Shown: in pieces, positions 1-8,295 of the stretch
Position numbering within the stretch: position 1 is the stretch's first letter
How the letters are laid out: every line of letters starts with the position of its first letter
Assembly: GCF_018614575.1 (NCBI RefSeq)
Contig: NZ_JAGGOJ010000008.1
Location: forward strand, 62,001 to 126,000
Direction: 5' to 3'
Origin: Streptomyces sp. ISL-10
Lineage (GTDB): Bacteria > Actinomycetota > Actinomycetes > Streptomycetales > Streptomycetaceae
DNA: 64,000 bases
Program-made: the position numbers and the translations under genes
Notes under the pieces: generated by a model
What the model saw: the letters and a program-made list of their open reading frames with translations, nothing else
Told to the model about the DNA's origin: nothing
Database searches by the model: none

Positions 1-394
1 GCACCTGCGCGGTCAGGGCCCACAGCAGCACCAGCATCAGCACGCCGCTGACGAGGCCGAACCACTGGTGCCCCGCGACGGGGAACTCGGCGTACAGCCC
101 CACGAGCAGCCCGTTGCCGAGCCGGCCGTTGTCGGTGTACCAGAACTTGCCGATCAGGCCCGAGATGCCGTGGTCGCGGACGACGGGGAGGAAGCACCAC
201 TCGTCGGCGCTGGGCCGCACATGACGCCCGAACCACGACGCCAGCGCGAGCAGCCCGAGCGGCAGCGCCGCCAGGGCGAACGGCCAGGCGGCCCACCAGG
301 ACGCCCACGCACCGCGAGGGCCGCTCCGCCGCCCCGGAGCGCCGAGCCCGCCCGGTTCTCGTGCGACGGTGACGCCCGACGCGTCAACGGCCAT
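1..394 (-). CDS. N-terminal part of a multi-pass membrane protein (DUF6056-like), cut by the window edge
   Basis: The reading frame opens at an ATG at 394 and runs off the left edge, giving about 131 residues. A basic, Gly-rich start is followed by a hydrophobic segment at about residues 30-50 and a second one near the edge. Between them is an acidic motif ([14 protein letters not shown]) and a [12 protein letters not shown] stretch. That layout, a short cytoplasmic tail, one helix and an extracellular loop with an Asp-Glu motif, resembles DUF6056 and other large GT-C-like membrane proteins that act on cell-surface polymers. The family name is an inference, because the catalytic core and most helices lie outside the window. 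It is followed by a 154-bp gap before the next gene on the same strand. Confidence 0.6.
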   Translation of the reverse strand, partial: MAVDASGVTVAREPGGLGAPGRRSGPRGAWASWWAAWPFALAALPLGLLALASWFGRHVRPSADEWCFLPVVRDHGISGLIGKFWYTDNGRLGNGLLVGLYAEFPVAGHQWFGLVSGVLMLVLLWALTAQV

Positions 395-548
395 GTCATC
401 ACTGCCCTTCGGAAAACTGATGGTCCGGCAACCAAGAGGTGAATCCCGGTTGCACCGTTCCATCTTCCGCCAGGCAAGATCGGTGACCGTCGGCGACAGG
501 CCGCGCCTCTCGCGGTACGAGGCGACACCGGCCGGGGCACGCGCCGTT

Positions 549-1346
549 TCACGGGCAGGCGTACACGAAACGCGCCGAGGCCGTGTGGCGCGACGGCGAC
601 ATGACCTCCAGTTCGGCGTGCGCGTGGTATTCGCCGCGACCGTGGAAGGTCCACCGAAGATGCAGCCGCGCCTGCTGCTGACCGCGCGTCACCTTCTCGT
701 GGAGCGGCCCCGACGTCGTGCCGTCGCCGCGCAGCCATCGGTAGGTGAGCGTGCCGGGCCGGCCGTCGGTCCGCACCACGCCCACGACATCGGCGGTGCC
801 GTCGCACCCCGGTCCGTCCGCGGGCGTCCGTACGGCCACGCCGCGCACGGAGACACCCGGTCCGAACCGCTGCCAGGCCAGGAACGCCAGCACGGCCAGC
901 AGCGCGAGAACCACCGGCGCACTGCGGCGCAGCGCGCGGCCGCGCCGGCGCGGAGGGCCGCCGCTCCCGGACTGCCCGGCGAGCGTGCCGTGCCATATGT
1001 CGACGTTCGTCGGGGCTCCGTCCTGCCGCCGCACGGCTGCCGTGACCCCCGGCCCGAACCGCAGGACGTCTCCCTCTGCCCGATCGGGCACGGCGTCCCG
1101 CGCGCCCGGTAGGGGATCAGCGAGTACGGCGGTGGCGTCCGGCAGGGAGTGGCCGAGCACGGCGGTGGCGTCCGGCAGGGAGTGGCCGAGCACGGCGGTG
1201 GGCGTGTCGACGGCGTCGCGCGGCTCGGGGTGTTCGGGGTGCTCGGGGTGTTCGAACCAGTGGCTGCCCAGGGCGGTCGCGCTGTACTCCTCGTCACCGG
1301 CGCCGCCCTGTCCGGGGCCCGGGCGGGGCCTGCGGGGATCGTTCAT
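549..1346 (-). CDS. Membrane-anchored protein with an Ig/PKD-like ectodomain, coupled to the upstream Ser/Thr kinase
   Basis: A 265-residue protein. The ATG at 1346 overlaps the kinase stop codon as ATGA, so the two are very likely translationally coupled. The N-terminal third is hydrophilic, with an HPE triplet repeat and three tandem copies of an 11-residue unit ([11 protein letters not shown], the last one diverged). A basic stretch then precedes a single hydrophobic helix at about residues 153-172 ([14 protein letters not shown]). The rest is a beta-rich extracellular domain with a TFHGRGEY motif and two cysteines. The C-terminal domain of the kinase has the matching pattern TFQGQGCYW, so the two ectodomains look related (inference). 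No enzymatic motif is visible. It may be a sensor partner or a substrate of the kinase. Confidence 0.75.
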   Translation of the reverse strand: MNDPRRPRPGPGQGGAGDEEYSATALGSHWFEHPEHPEHPEPRDAVDTPTAVLGHSLPDATAVLGHSLPDATAVLADPLPGARDAVPDRAEGDVLRFGPGVTAAVRRQDGAPTNVDIWHGTLAGQSGSGGPPRRRGRALRRSAPVVLALLAVLAFLAWQRFGPGVSVRGVAVRTPADGPGCDGTADVVGVVRTDGRPGTLTYRWLRGDGTTSGPLHEKVTRGQQQARLHLRWTFHGRGEYHAHAELEVMSPSRHTASARFVYACP

Positions 1347-3001
1347 GTGATCGTGCACCCCCTTCGGGTCGGTAGCTGCTGCGTGGAGTTGCCGTTCGCG
1401 GCTCCGGGGTCCGTGGACGCCTGGACGGCCCAGTAGCAGCCCTGGCCCTGGAAGGTGTGGGCGAGCGTGAGTGTGTACTGCGTGGCGCCGCTGCGCTCGA
1501 AGGTCTGGGTTCCGTCCGGCGCGCCGAGCTGTCCCTTGGTGTCGCCGGTGTACCAGGACACGACGATCGTGACCGCATCCGTGCCGTCCGTGGCCACGTC
1601 GACGGACGCGGATCCGGTCGCTGGGCCGGTCTGGCGGAAGCTGGTGACGGAGACGGACTTGACGTTCACCGGTGCCGCGGTCGGCGTCGTCGGTGTCCTC
1701 GACGATGTCGGCTGCGAGGACGGCTCGGTGGTCGGATCGGTGCTCGGCCACGGCGTGGGTGCGCCGGTGACCGGCGGTGCGTCAGTTGTGGGGGAGGCAC
1801 TGGTGCCGGGCGTGTCGCTCTCGGAGGGGGAGGGCGGCGAGCCCGTCGAGACACCGGGCGACGGCGTCGGACCGCCCGACCCGTCGGATCCCGCGTGCGG
1901 CGCCTCGGATCCGGTCGGCAGGGCACTGGTCGTGGCCGCGGCCTCGGAGGTGGTCCGCCGTCCCGCGTCCCCGCCCGCCTGCGCGGTGACGGCGAGGAGA
2001 CCGGCGACCACCGCTGCGAGGATGCCGACAAGTACCCGGCGCAGCAAGGGAGTCAGTTGTCCGCCGGCTCCGCTGCCCCAACCGTCGCCCAGGGACGTCG
2101 TCGCCACATCCGTGGTCCCGGCCGCGCCGCCCCCGGCCGATGGGAAGAGCAGTGGCAGCAGCGCCGCGAGCGCCGCCAGCCTGCGCCGCCCGCGCTCCTC
2201 CCAGTCGGGCCCGTACGCCGCCCCGGCGATCTCCTCCAGCTCGGCCACGAACGCCGCCGCGCTCTGCGGACGGTCCGCGGGCGACTTCGCCAGCCCGCGC
2301 CTGATCAGCGGCCGCACCGCCTCGGGCGTGTCGTCCTCGGGAACCGGCGCGCCGAGGTGCTGAAGCGCCAGCTCGGCGAAGTTCTCGCCGCGGTAGGGCT
2401 TGTGGCCGGTCAGACATTCGTAGAACGTCGCGGTCGCCGCGTAGACGTCGGCGGCGGGGGAGGCGGGTTCACCGTTCCACTGTTCCGGTGCCATGTACGC
2501 GGGGGTGCCCGCCACACCCGGAGTGGTGTCCCGGCCGGTCGCGATGCCGAAGTCGGCGAGTTTGGAGGCGCCGTCGGCCGAGACGAGCACGTTCTCGGGC
2601 TTGTAGTCGCGGTGCACGACGCCCGCGCCATGGGCCGCGGCGAGCCCCAGCAGGGATCCCTTGAGCACCGTCAGGGCCGCCTCGGGACCGGTCGCCCCCT
2701 CGTGCAGGAGCAGTGCCCGCAGAGCGATTCCGTCGATCAGCTCCATGACGATGGCGGCGCCGCGCGGGCCCTCGACGTATTCGTAGAGCCGTACGACATG
2801 CGGTGAATCCAGCCCGCCGAGCAGTTGCGCCTCCGCCCGGAACTCCCGTACGAACGCCGTGTCGCTGCGCAGCCGCTCGCTGAGGTACTTCACCGCGACC
2901 GGCACACCGGTGGCGTCGTGAACGGCGAGGACGACGCGACCACCGCCCCCCGACCCGAGCTCCCGGGACTCGGTGTATCCCGGCACCGTCCACACGCCCA
3001 T
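1343..3001 (-). CDS. Transmembrane serine/threonine protein kinase (PknB-like)
   Basis: About 552 residues. The kinase domain covers roughly residues 1-270. It shows the Gly-rich loop GSGGGGRVVLA, the catalytic lysine in VAVKYL, the catalytic loop HRDYKPENVLV, the DFG metal site and the APE box (YMAPEQW). A TM helix follows at about residues 330-352 (LVGILAAVVAGLLAV), then a Ser/Pro/Thr-rich linker and a beta-rich extracellular domain of about 100 residues with paired cysteines. Start chosen: the ATG at 3001 has GGGGGA just upstream; a GTG at 3025 would add eight residues. It heads a two-gene unit with the coupled membrane protein at 549-1346. Hanks-type kinases with this architecture sense external signals and phosphorylate cytoplasmic targets. 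The ligand is unknown. Confidence 0.93.
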   Translation of the reverse strand: MGVWTVPGYTESRELGSGGGGRVVLAVHDATGVPVAVKYLSERLRSDTAFVREFRAEAQLLGGLDSPHVVRLYEYVEGPRGAAIVMELIDGIALRALLLHEGATGPEAALTVLKGSLLGLAAAHGAGVVHRDYKPENVLVSADGASKLADFGIATGRDTTPGVAGTPAYMAPEQWNGEPASPAADVYAATATFYECLTGHKPYRGENFAELALQHLGAPVPEDDTPEAVRPLIRRGLAKSPADRPQSAAAFVAELEEIAGAAYGPDWEERGRRRLAALAALLPLLFPSAGGGAAGTTDVATTSLGDGWGSGAGGQLTPLLRRVLVGILAAVVAGLLAVTAQAGGDAGRRTTSEAAATTSALPTGSEAPHAGSDGSGGPTPSPGVSTGSPPSPSESDTPGTSASPTTDAPPVTGAPTPWPSTDPTTEPSSQPTSSRTPTTPTAAPVNVKSVSVTSFRQTGPATGSASVDVATDGTDAVTIVVSWYTGDTKGQLGAPDGTQTFERSGATQYTLTLAHTFQGQGCYWAVQASTDPGAANGNSTQQLPTRRGCTIT

Positions 3002-3190
3002 CGCGTCCCCCTGCCTGGTGGACACCCCCTGCCCCGGTCATCGGCGCGGACCCGGCACACGGACTGTCCCCAGCACAGACACATTTCCCTCACGGCCGGT
3101 TCCCGCAGGGATTCAGGACATTCCCGCGCCGGCTCGTACTTGGCATGGACCTGACCTGACCACCTCCGGTACGCTCCGGGCAGGCGCATC

Positions 3191-3206
3191 CTGAGAGCGC
3201 TCTCAG
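3191..3206. promoter_or_regulatory. LacI-family-type operator palindrome
   Basis: CTGAGAGCGCTCTCAG is a perfect 16-bp palindrome with the central GAGCGCTC core used by many actinobacterial LacI-family sugar regulators (compare the CebR box TGGGAGCGCTCCCA). It sits about 50 bp before the S1 protease start and upstream of a ruined sugar ABC transporter and an intact glucosidase. No lacI gene is present in the window. It may be the leftover operator of the sugar operon, or it may now control the protease. Confidence 0.6.
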
Positions 3207-3256
3207 AATGGTCTGTTCCATCCCGTGCTGTCGGAACGAGCGAAGGGTCGAACGCC

Positions 3257-4459
3257 TTGAGACGCACGTCAGCCATCCATACGGAATCCACCCACCGACC
3301 GGCCGTGCGCGCGAAGACGGTCATGCGCGCCGGTCTGGCCGCACTCCTCGCCGTCGGAACCTGGGCGTCCGCCGGTGGGGGCCCCGCCTCCGCCACGGTG
3401 CAGGAACCGGCCCCCTCGTCGAACGGCGAGGTGTCGGCCGGTCTGCTCACCGCTCTGCAGAGGGACCTGGGGCTCACCGAACGTCAGGCACGACAACGGC
3501 TCGCCGCCGAGCGGGCCGCCATCGGGATCGAGACACAGGCGCGCCGCGCCGCCCGGAGCGCGTACGCGGGCTCCTGGTTCGACGCGGACACCGCACGCCT
3601 GACCGTCGCCGTCACCGAACCCCGCAGGGCCGGCGCCGTACGCGCCACGGGAGCGGACGTCCGGATCGTCGAGCACAGCGCGAGACGGCTGGACTCCGCC
3701 AAGCGGAAGATCGACGCGCTGCCCGCTCCCGGCGGGGTGAGCAGCTGGCACGTCGACCCCGAGGCCAATCGGATCGTGGTGAACGTCGTCGCCGCCGACC
3801 GCATGGACAACGATGTCGCATCCTTCCTGGACCGGGCCCGCGAGACCGGCCCGGTCCAGGTCAGGGAAGTGGCCGAGGCACCGCGGGCCTTTGCCGCGGG
3901 AACGGTGGGCGGCGACCCGTACTACACGGGCAACGTCCGCTGCTCCATCGGGTTCTCCGTCCACGGCGGCTTTGTGACCGCGGGCCACTGCGGGCAGCAG
4001 GGCGCGGCCGTGCGCGGCTGGGACGGCTCGCACATCGGCACGTTCCAGGGGTCGTCGTTCCCCGGCAACGACTACGCGTGGGTGAGCGTCGGCAGCGGCT
4101 GGTGGACCGTCCCTGTGGTGCTCGGCTGGGGCACGGTGCCCGACCGGCTGGTGCGCGGCTCGGCCGAGGCCCCCGTCGGCGCCTCGATATGCCGCTCGGG
4201 CTCCACGACGCACTGGCACTGCGGCAGCGTTCTCGCGAAGAACGAGACCGTCAACTACAGCCAGGGCGCGGTCCATCAGATGACGAAGACCAGCGTGTGT
4301 GCCGAGCCGGGTGACTCCGGGGGTTCGTTCATCAGCGGCGACCAGGCGCAGGGCGTCACGTCGGGCGGCTGGGGCAACTGCAGTGGCGGCGGACAGACCT
4401 GGTACCAGCCGGTCAACGAGATCCTGGCCCGCTACGGACTGAGGCTGCACACCGCCTGA
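3257..4459 (+). CDS. Secreted S1 family serine protease (alpha-lytic/streptogrisin type) with prodomain
   Basis: A 400-residue precursor starting at a TTG with AAGGG nine bases upstream; a GTG at 3304 or an ATG at 3323 are possible shorter starts. A signal peptide (basic residues, then AGLAALLAVGTWASA) is followed by an alpha-lytic-type propeptide to about residue 210 and then the mature protease. The catalytic triad is visible: His near residue 244 (TAGHCG), Asp near 272 (FPGNDYAW) and Ser near 354 (EPGDSGGSF). Cysteine pairs are as in streptogrisins. The prodomain acts as an intramolecular chaperone in this family. A LacI-type palindrome lies in the upstream region. A second S1 protease occurs at 49300-50175. 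Substrate preference cannot be read with confidence. Confidence 0.93.
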   Translation: MRRTSAIHTESTHRPAVRAKTVMRAGLAALLAVGTWASAGGGPASATVQEPAPSSNGEVSAGLLTALQRDLGLTERQARQRLAAERAAIGIETQARRAARSAYAGSWFDADTARLTVAVTEPRRAGAVRATGADVRIVEHSARRLDSAKRKIDALPAPGGVSSWHVDPEANRIVVNVVAADRMDNDVASFLDRARETGPVQVREVAEAPRAFAAGTVGGDPYYTGNVRCSIGFSVHGGFVTAGHCGQQGAAVRGWDGSHIGTFQGSSFPGNDYAWVSVGSGWWTVPVVLGWGTVPDRLVRGSAEAPVGASICRSGSTTHWHCGSVLAKNETVNYSQGAVHQMTKTSVCAEPGDSGGSFISGDQAQGVTSGGWGNCSGGGQTWYQPVNEILARYGLRLHTA

Positions 4460-4478
4460 CGGCGCGGTGGGCCGACTG

Positions 4479-5005
4479 CGGCCGACTGGGCAGAACGGTC
4501 CGCGTCCGCGGGCGGTGCCACCGTCAGCGCCGACGGCACCGAGTCGCCGACCGACTCGTCCGGGAATCGCAAGGCTCTCGGCTACACGCGTTCCCTCCTC
4601 CAGCGGGGCGTCGCGCCCAAGGCCATGCTCTCCTTCCAGGAGGCCCAGTCCCTCCAGGCGTTCACCAGCGGGCAGCGGCCTTCCACCGCAACTGGGGTCA
4701 CGCGTGGGGCGAGTCCGAGAACCGCTAGGTGTCCAAGATCAAGGGCAAGGTGGGCATGACCGCGCTGCCCACCTTCGAGGGCCACCCCTCGCCCCTTCGA
4801 GGGCCACCCCTCGCCCGGCTCGTCGAACATCGGCGGCTGGAACATGATGGTCGACCCGCACTCCATGAACCTCGGCGTGACCCTCGCCTTCATCAAGTGG
4901 ATGACCAGCACCGAGGGCCGGACCATCCTCGCCCGGAACTCGATGATCCCCGCCGGCGCTGCCGTCCTCAGCGACCCGGACCTCGCGGGCGGCCAGCCGT
5001 CCTGA
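4479..5005 (+). pseudogene. Remnant of a sugar ABC transporter substrate-binding protein
   Basis: Only the C-terminal half of a solute-binding protein is left, spread over shifted frames. Recognisable pieces in order are RKALGYTRSLLQRGVAPKAM, NWGHAWGESEN followed by a TAG stop, KIKGKVGMTALPTFEG, and after a frame change NIGGWNMMVDPHSMNLG, AFIKWMTSTEGR and ARNSMIPAGAAVLSDPDLA, ending at a TGA. At least three lesions are visible: a frame change before NWGHAWG, the in-frame TAG, and a 22-bp duplication. It is followed by relics of two permeases and by an intact GH13 enzyme, the usual order of alpha-glucoside uptake operons. It is not expected to be functional. Confidence 0.85.
4773..4816 (+). 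repeat. 22-bp exact tandem duplication that breaks the binding-protein frame
   Basis: Two adjacent identical 22-bp copies (4773-4794 and 4795-4816), each beginning CTTCGAGGGCC and ending CCTCGCCC. Because 22 is not a multiple of three, the duplication shifts the frame exactly where the protein similarity jumps frame. Removing one copy restores TFEGHPSPGSSNIGG. This is a directly visible inactivating event. Confidence 0.9.
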
Positions 5006-5067
5006 ACGCCGACGCCATGACCGAACTCGCCTCCCGCCCCTCCAACACCCCTTGCCACGCCCAGGTC

Positions 5068-5200
5068 AGCAAGGTGCCGTTCGCCCTGACCGGCGGCGGA
5101 CCGGGCGACGCCACGCAGTCGCTCGCGCTGCTGGGCTGGCAGGTCATGTTCCAGAACCTCGGTTTCGGCCCCACAGCCGCCGTCGCCGCCACGTCGCGCT
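5068..5200 (+). pseudogene. Remnant of sugar ABC transporter permease 1 (MalF-like)
   Basis: A stretch of about 40 codons reads FALTGGGPGDATQSLALLGW followed by QVMFQNLGFGPTAAVAA. This matches the C-terminal region of MalF/UgpA-type permeases, where an LTGGGPG motif precedes the last helices. Nothing is left of the N-terminal helices or the EAA loop. It lies between the binding-protein relic and the second permease relic, so the transporter operon has lost most of this gene by deletion. Not functional. Confidence 0.7.
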
Positions 5201-5572
5201 CACCGTGCCGTTCGCCGTCCGGATCCTGCGGAACTACCTCCTCCATCCCCAGGGAGATGGAGGAGGTCGCCCGGATGGACGCCGGCGCCTCTCCGGTACG
5301 CACCGTCGTCTCGGTGATCTGCCGGAGGCCCGGCCGGGCGTGTTCACGTTCACCGCGTGCTGGACGGAATTCCTGATAGCCGTCACGCTGAACAGTGCCG
5401 ACGCCTACGGCACGATTCCCGTCGGCATGGCCCTGTTCGGCGACCAGTACGACGTCCCCTACGGCACGATCTTCGCCGCCGCGACCGTCTCCGTCCTGCC
5501 CATCGCCTGCTCGTGCTCGTCTTCCGCAAAGCCGTCGTCTCCGGCCTGACCTCCGATGCCGTCAAGGGCTGA
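5186..5572 (+). pseudogene. Remnant of sugar ABC transporter permease 2 (MalG-like)
   Basis: Pieces of a MalG/UgpE-type permease occur in alternating frames: LTVPFAVRILRNYLL, the EAA-loop motif EMEEVARMDGAS, FTACWTEFLIAVTL, GMALFGDQYDVPYG and a C-terminal VVSGLTSDAVKG before TGA. The EAA loop, which docks on the ATPase, is still readable, but at least three frame changes and missing helices make the gene dead. It ends about 50 bp before the GH13 start, as in an intact uptake-hydrolysis operon. Confidence 0.8.
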
Positions 5573-5625
5573 CCCGGCCGCCGCACCACACTCGGCGCCC
5601 CGCAACGAAAGGCTGCACCCCCTTC

Positions 5626-7227
5626 ATGACCACGTTCCGACCCGCCCCCGCCTGGCTGGCCGACGCCGTCTTCTACCAGATCTACCCGCAATCCTTCGCC
5701 GACTCCGACGGCGACGGCATCGGCGACTTCAACGGCATCACCGACCACCTGGACCACCTCGCCTGGCTGGGCGTGAACACGGTCTGGCTCAACCCGTGCT
5801 TCTCCTCGCCCTTCCGCGACGCCGGCTACGACATCGACGACTACCTCCGCCTGGCCCCCCGCTACGGAACCGACGACGACCTCGCCCGGCTCGTCGCGGA
5901 GGCGGCCCGCCGGGGCATCAGGGTCCTGCTCGACCTCGTCGCCGGACACACCTCGGACCGCCACCCCTGGTTCCGGGCCTCGGCCGACGACCCGGCCGAC
6001 CACCGCTACATCTGGACCGACGGCGCGCGTCCCGACGGATTCGTCGCGTCCCCGGGCCGCCGCCCCGGCGCGTATCTGCCGAACTTCTTCGATTCCCAGC
6101 CCGCCCTCAACTTCGGCTACGCACGCAGCGACCCGGCCGAACCCTGGCGGCACAGCCCCGACGCCGAAGGACCGCGTGCCAACCGGCAGGCGCTGCGCGA
6201 CATCATGGACCACTGGCTGCGGCTCGGGCTCGCGGGCTTCCGCGTCGACATGGCCGCCTCCCTGGTCAAGGACGACCCGGACAAGCGCGAGACCGCCGCT
6301 GTCTGGGCCGAGCTGCGGCTCTGGCTGGACCGCACCCATCCGGAGGCGGTGCTGCTGTCGGAGTGGGGCGACCCGGCCGTTGCCGTGCCCGCCGGTTTCC
6401 ACGCCGACTTCTTCCTCCAGTTCGGCGGCCCCACCAACGGGCGTCCGCTGCGTTCCCTGTGGAACAACCGCGCCGGCACCGACAACGACGACTGGGACCC
6501 CATCGACTGCTTCTTCGATCCCGAGGGCAAGGGGACCCCCGCCCACTTCGTGGAGGCCTGGCAGTCCGCCACCGACACCATCGGGGACGGCGGCTTCACT
6601 GCGCTGCCCACGGCCAACCACGACTTCTCACGGCTCAACTGCGGTCCCCGGACCGCCGAACAGCTCCCTGCCGCGTTCGCCTTCCAGCTGACCTGGCCCA
6701 CCCTGCCGGCGATCTACTACGGCGACGAGATCGGCATGCGCTTCGTCCCGGACCTGCCCGACAAGGAGGGCAGCGTCCTCGGGCCGCGCTACAACCGGGC
6801 CGGGTCCCGTACCCCCATGCAATGGGACGACACCGAGAACGCCGGTTTCTCCACGGCCCCGGCCGAGGACCTCTACCTGCCCCTCGACCCCGACCATGCC
6901 CGCCCCTCGGTCGCCGCCCAACGCGCCGACGACGCCTCGCTGCTGAACCTGGTCCGCCGACTGATCGCCCTGCGCCGCGGCTCGCCGGAGCTCGGCCCCT
7001 CCGGTTCGGTGGAGATCGTGCACACCGGCTACCCGGTCGTCCACGTACGCGGCGGCCGGTACCTGGTGATCGTCAACCCCGGCGCGGCCCCGGCCGCGAT
7101 CACGCTCGACGAGTCCCGCACCGCGGGCGCCCGCGCTCTTGAGGCGCGGGGCACCCGCATCGCGGACGGCACGATCACCGCGGAGGGCTTCGCGTACGGC
7201 GTGTACAGCCTTGCGCCGGGGGCCTGA
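5626..7227 (+). CDS. GH13 family alpha-glucosidase / oligo-1,6-glucosidase-like enzyme
   Basis: A 533-residue cytoplasmic (beta/alpha)8 enzyme of glycoside hydrolase family 13. Visible are the opening FYQIYPQSFADSDGDGIGD, conserved region I-like DLVAGHTSD, region II GFRVDMAAS with the nucleophile Asp, the acid/base region LLSEWGD and region IV TANHDF. No signal peptide is present, which fits hydrolysis of imported oligosaccharides. The ATG at 5626 has GAAAGG thirteen bases upstream, a long spacing. The frame is intact although the transporter genes just before it are ruined, so it is either a survivor or served by another transporter. Exact specificity (alpha-1,4, alpha-1,6 or trehalose-type) is not readable. 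Confidence 0.92.
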   Translation: MTTFRPAPAWLADAVFYQIYPQSFADSDGDGIGDFNGITDHLDHLAWLGVNTVWLNPCFSSPFRDAGYDIDDYLRLAPRYGTDDDLARLVAEAARRGIRVLLDLVAGHTSDRHPWFRASADDPADHRYIWTDGARPDGFVASPGRRPGAYLPNFFDSQPALNFGYARSDPAEPWRHSPDAEGPRANRQALRDIMDHWLRLGLAGFRVDMAASLVKDDPDKRETAAVWAELRLWLDRTHPEAVLLSEWGDPAVAVPAGFHADFFLQFGGPTNGRPLRSLWNNRAGTDNDDWDPIDCFFDPEGKGTPAHFVEAWQSATDTIGDGGFTALPTANHDFSRLNCGPRTAEQLPAAFAFQLTWPTLPAIYYGDEIGMRFVPDLPDKEGSVLGPRYNRAGSRTPMQWDDTENAGFSTAPAEDLYLPLDPDHARPSVAAQRADDASLLNLVRRLIALRRGSPELGPSGSVEIVHTGYPVVHVRGGRYLVIVNPGAAPAAITLDESRTAGARALEARGTRIADGTITAEGFAYGVYSLAPGA

Positions 7228-7258
7228 CCCGCCCGGGCACCGCCCGGTCCGCGCCGGA

Positions 7259-8268
7259 TCATCCCGCGCGGGCCGGCGGCTCGGCCGCCCGGTCGATCTT
7301 CCGGTGCATGACGGCCAGGGGGATCGACGGATTGCACACCGCCTGGTCCGCGGTCTCGACGTCCAGCAGCAGTCCCACCAGCACGCGTGTCGGCAGCCGA
7401 GGGTGCCGGGACGCCGCCGCGCGCAGACTCGCGTCCGGGTCGTCGAGCAGGTACACGGCCGACGCGGCCGACAACCGGACGTCCTTGGCGGCCCGCAGCC
7501 GTATCTCCTCGTCCGGGTCGCGGCTGAACCGCTCCGCCGACTCAGCCGTGGACTCCGGGTCGTCCAGGGCCAGTCGACGCATCCGCGGGTGCGGGTCATC
7601 GGCGTACTGCAGCAGGTCACGGCGGGGGAAGTTCGGGTGCGACCGCGGCCGCCCCGGGCGCGACAGGCTGCCGTTCCACCACTGCCACACCTTCGGCAGC
7701 ATGACGGCGGGCGCGTCGTCGCACGACTCGGCGAGGAGAAGGCATACGACCCGGTCCTCGTCCCGCGCAAGCCGTTCGACGACGTCGGGCGGGAGCCGGG
7801 CGGGCCGGGTGGCCCTGCTGCGCAGCAGCAGATGGGACGAGGCGGCACAGCGGCGCATGACCTCGGGGTCGTCGTGCGCGGCCACGACCCAGTCGACGTC
7901 GAGGCACCTGGCCCCGGGGTCGATGTCGACACGGATGGCGGCCCGCTGCTCCTCGGTGAGTTCGGGACGGACGGACACCTTAAGCCGTCCTCGTGGCCCT
8001 CGTCGACGGCGAGGGCGGCGATCAGCTCGGGTGACACGTGGGGGTTACGGGCGAGGCCCGCCGGCGGGCCGCGGCGGGATCCGCGGCGACGTCTGTTGCG
8101 AAGCGGCACGTGTCGAGCCGGTGCTCCAGGGCTCCAGCGTGTCGAAGACGGAGCGGGGCGTCGCTCGTCCTCGTGGTGCCGCAGTAGGGCGGACCGGCGC
8201 ACCGCGTCGTCCGGATCCGCGAGCAGCGCTGCCCGCCCCGGCGCGTCCAGACGGGGCCAGGCCGTCAA
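7259..8268 (-). pseudogene. Frameshifted HEAT/leucine-rich-variant repeat protein
   Basis: The C-terminal 240 residues form one open frame (7259-7978) rich in short repeats with DPD, LAADP-like and RRAAA signatures, such as LALDDPESTAESAERFSRD and YLLDDPDASLRAAASRHP. These fit LRV or HEAT-like scaffold repeats. The N-terminal part (TAWPRLDAPGRAALLADPDD, possible TTG start at 8268) lies in another frame. The join is near 7980, where EGHEDGL must be followed by VSVRPELTEEQ but one base is missing, and a second frame disruption lies near 8050-8180. A TTA codon occurs at the first break. A shorter downstream product from a GTG at 7978 cannot be excluded. Confidence 0.65.
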
Positions 8269-8295
8269 GGGCGGCGGCTCCGGTCGTACGCCCCG

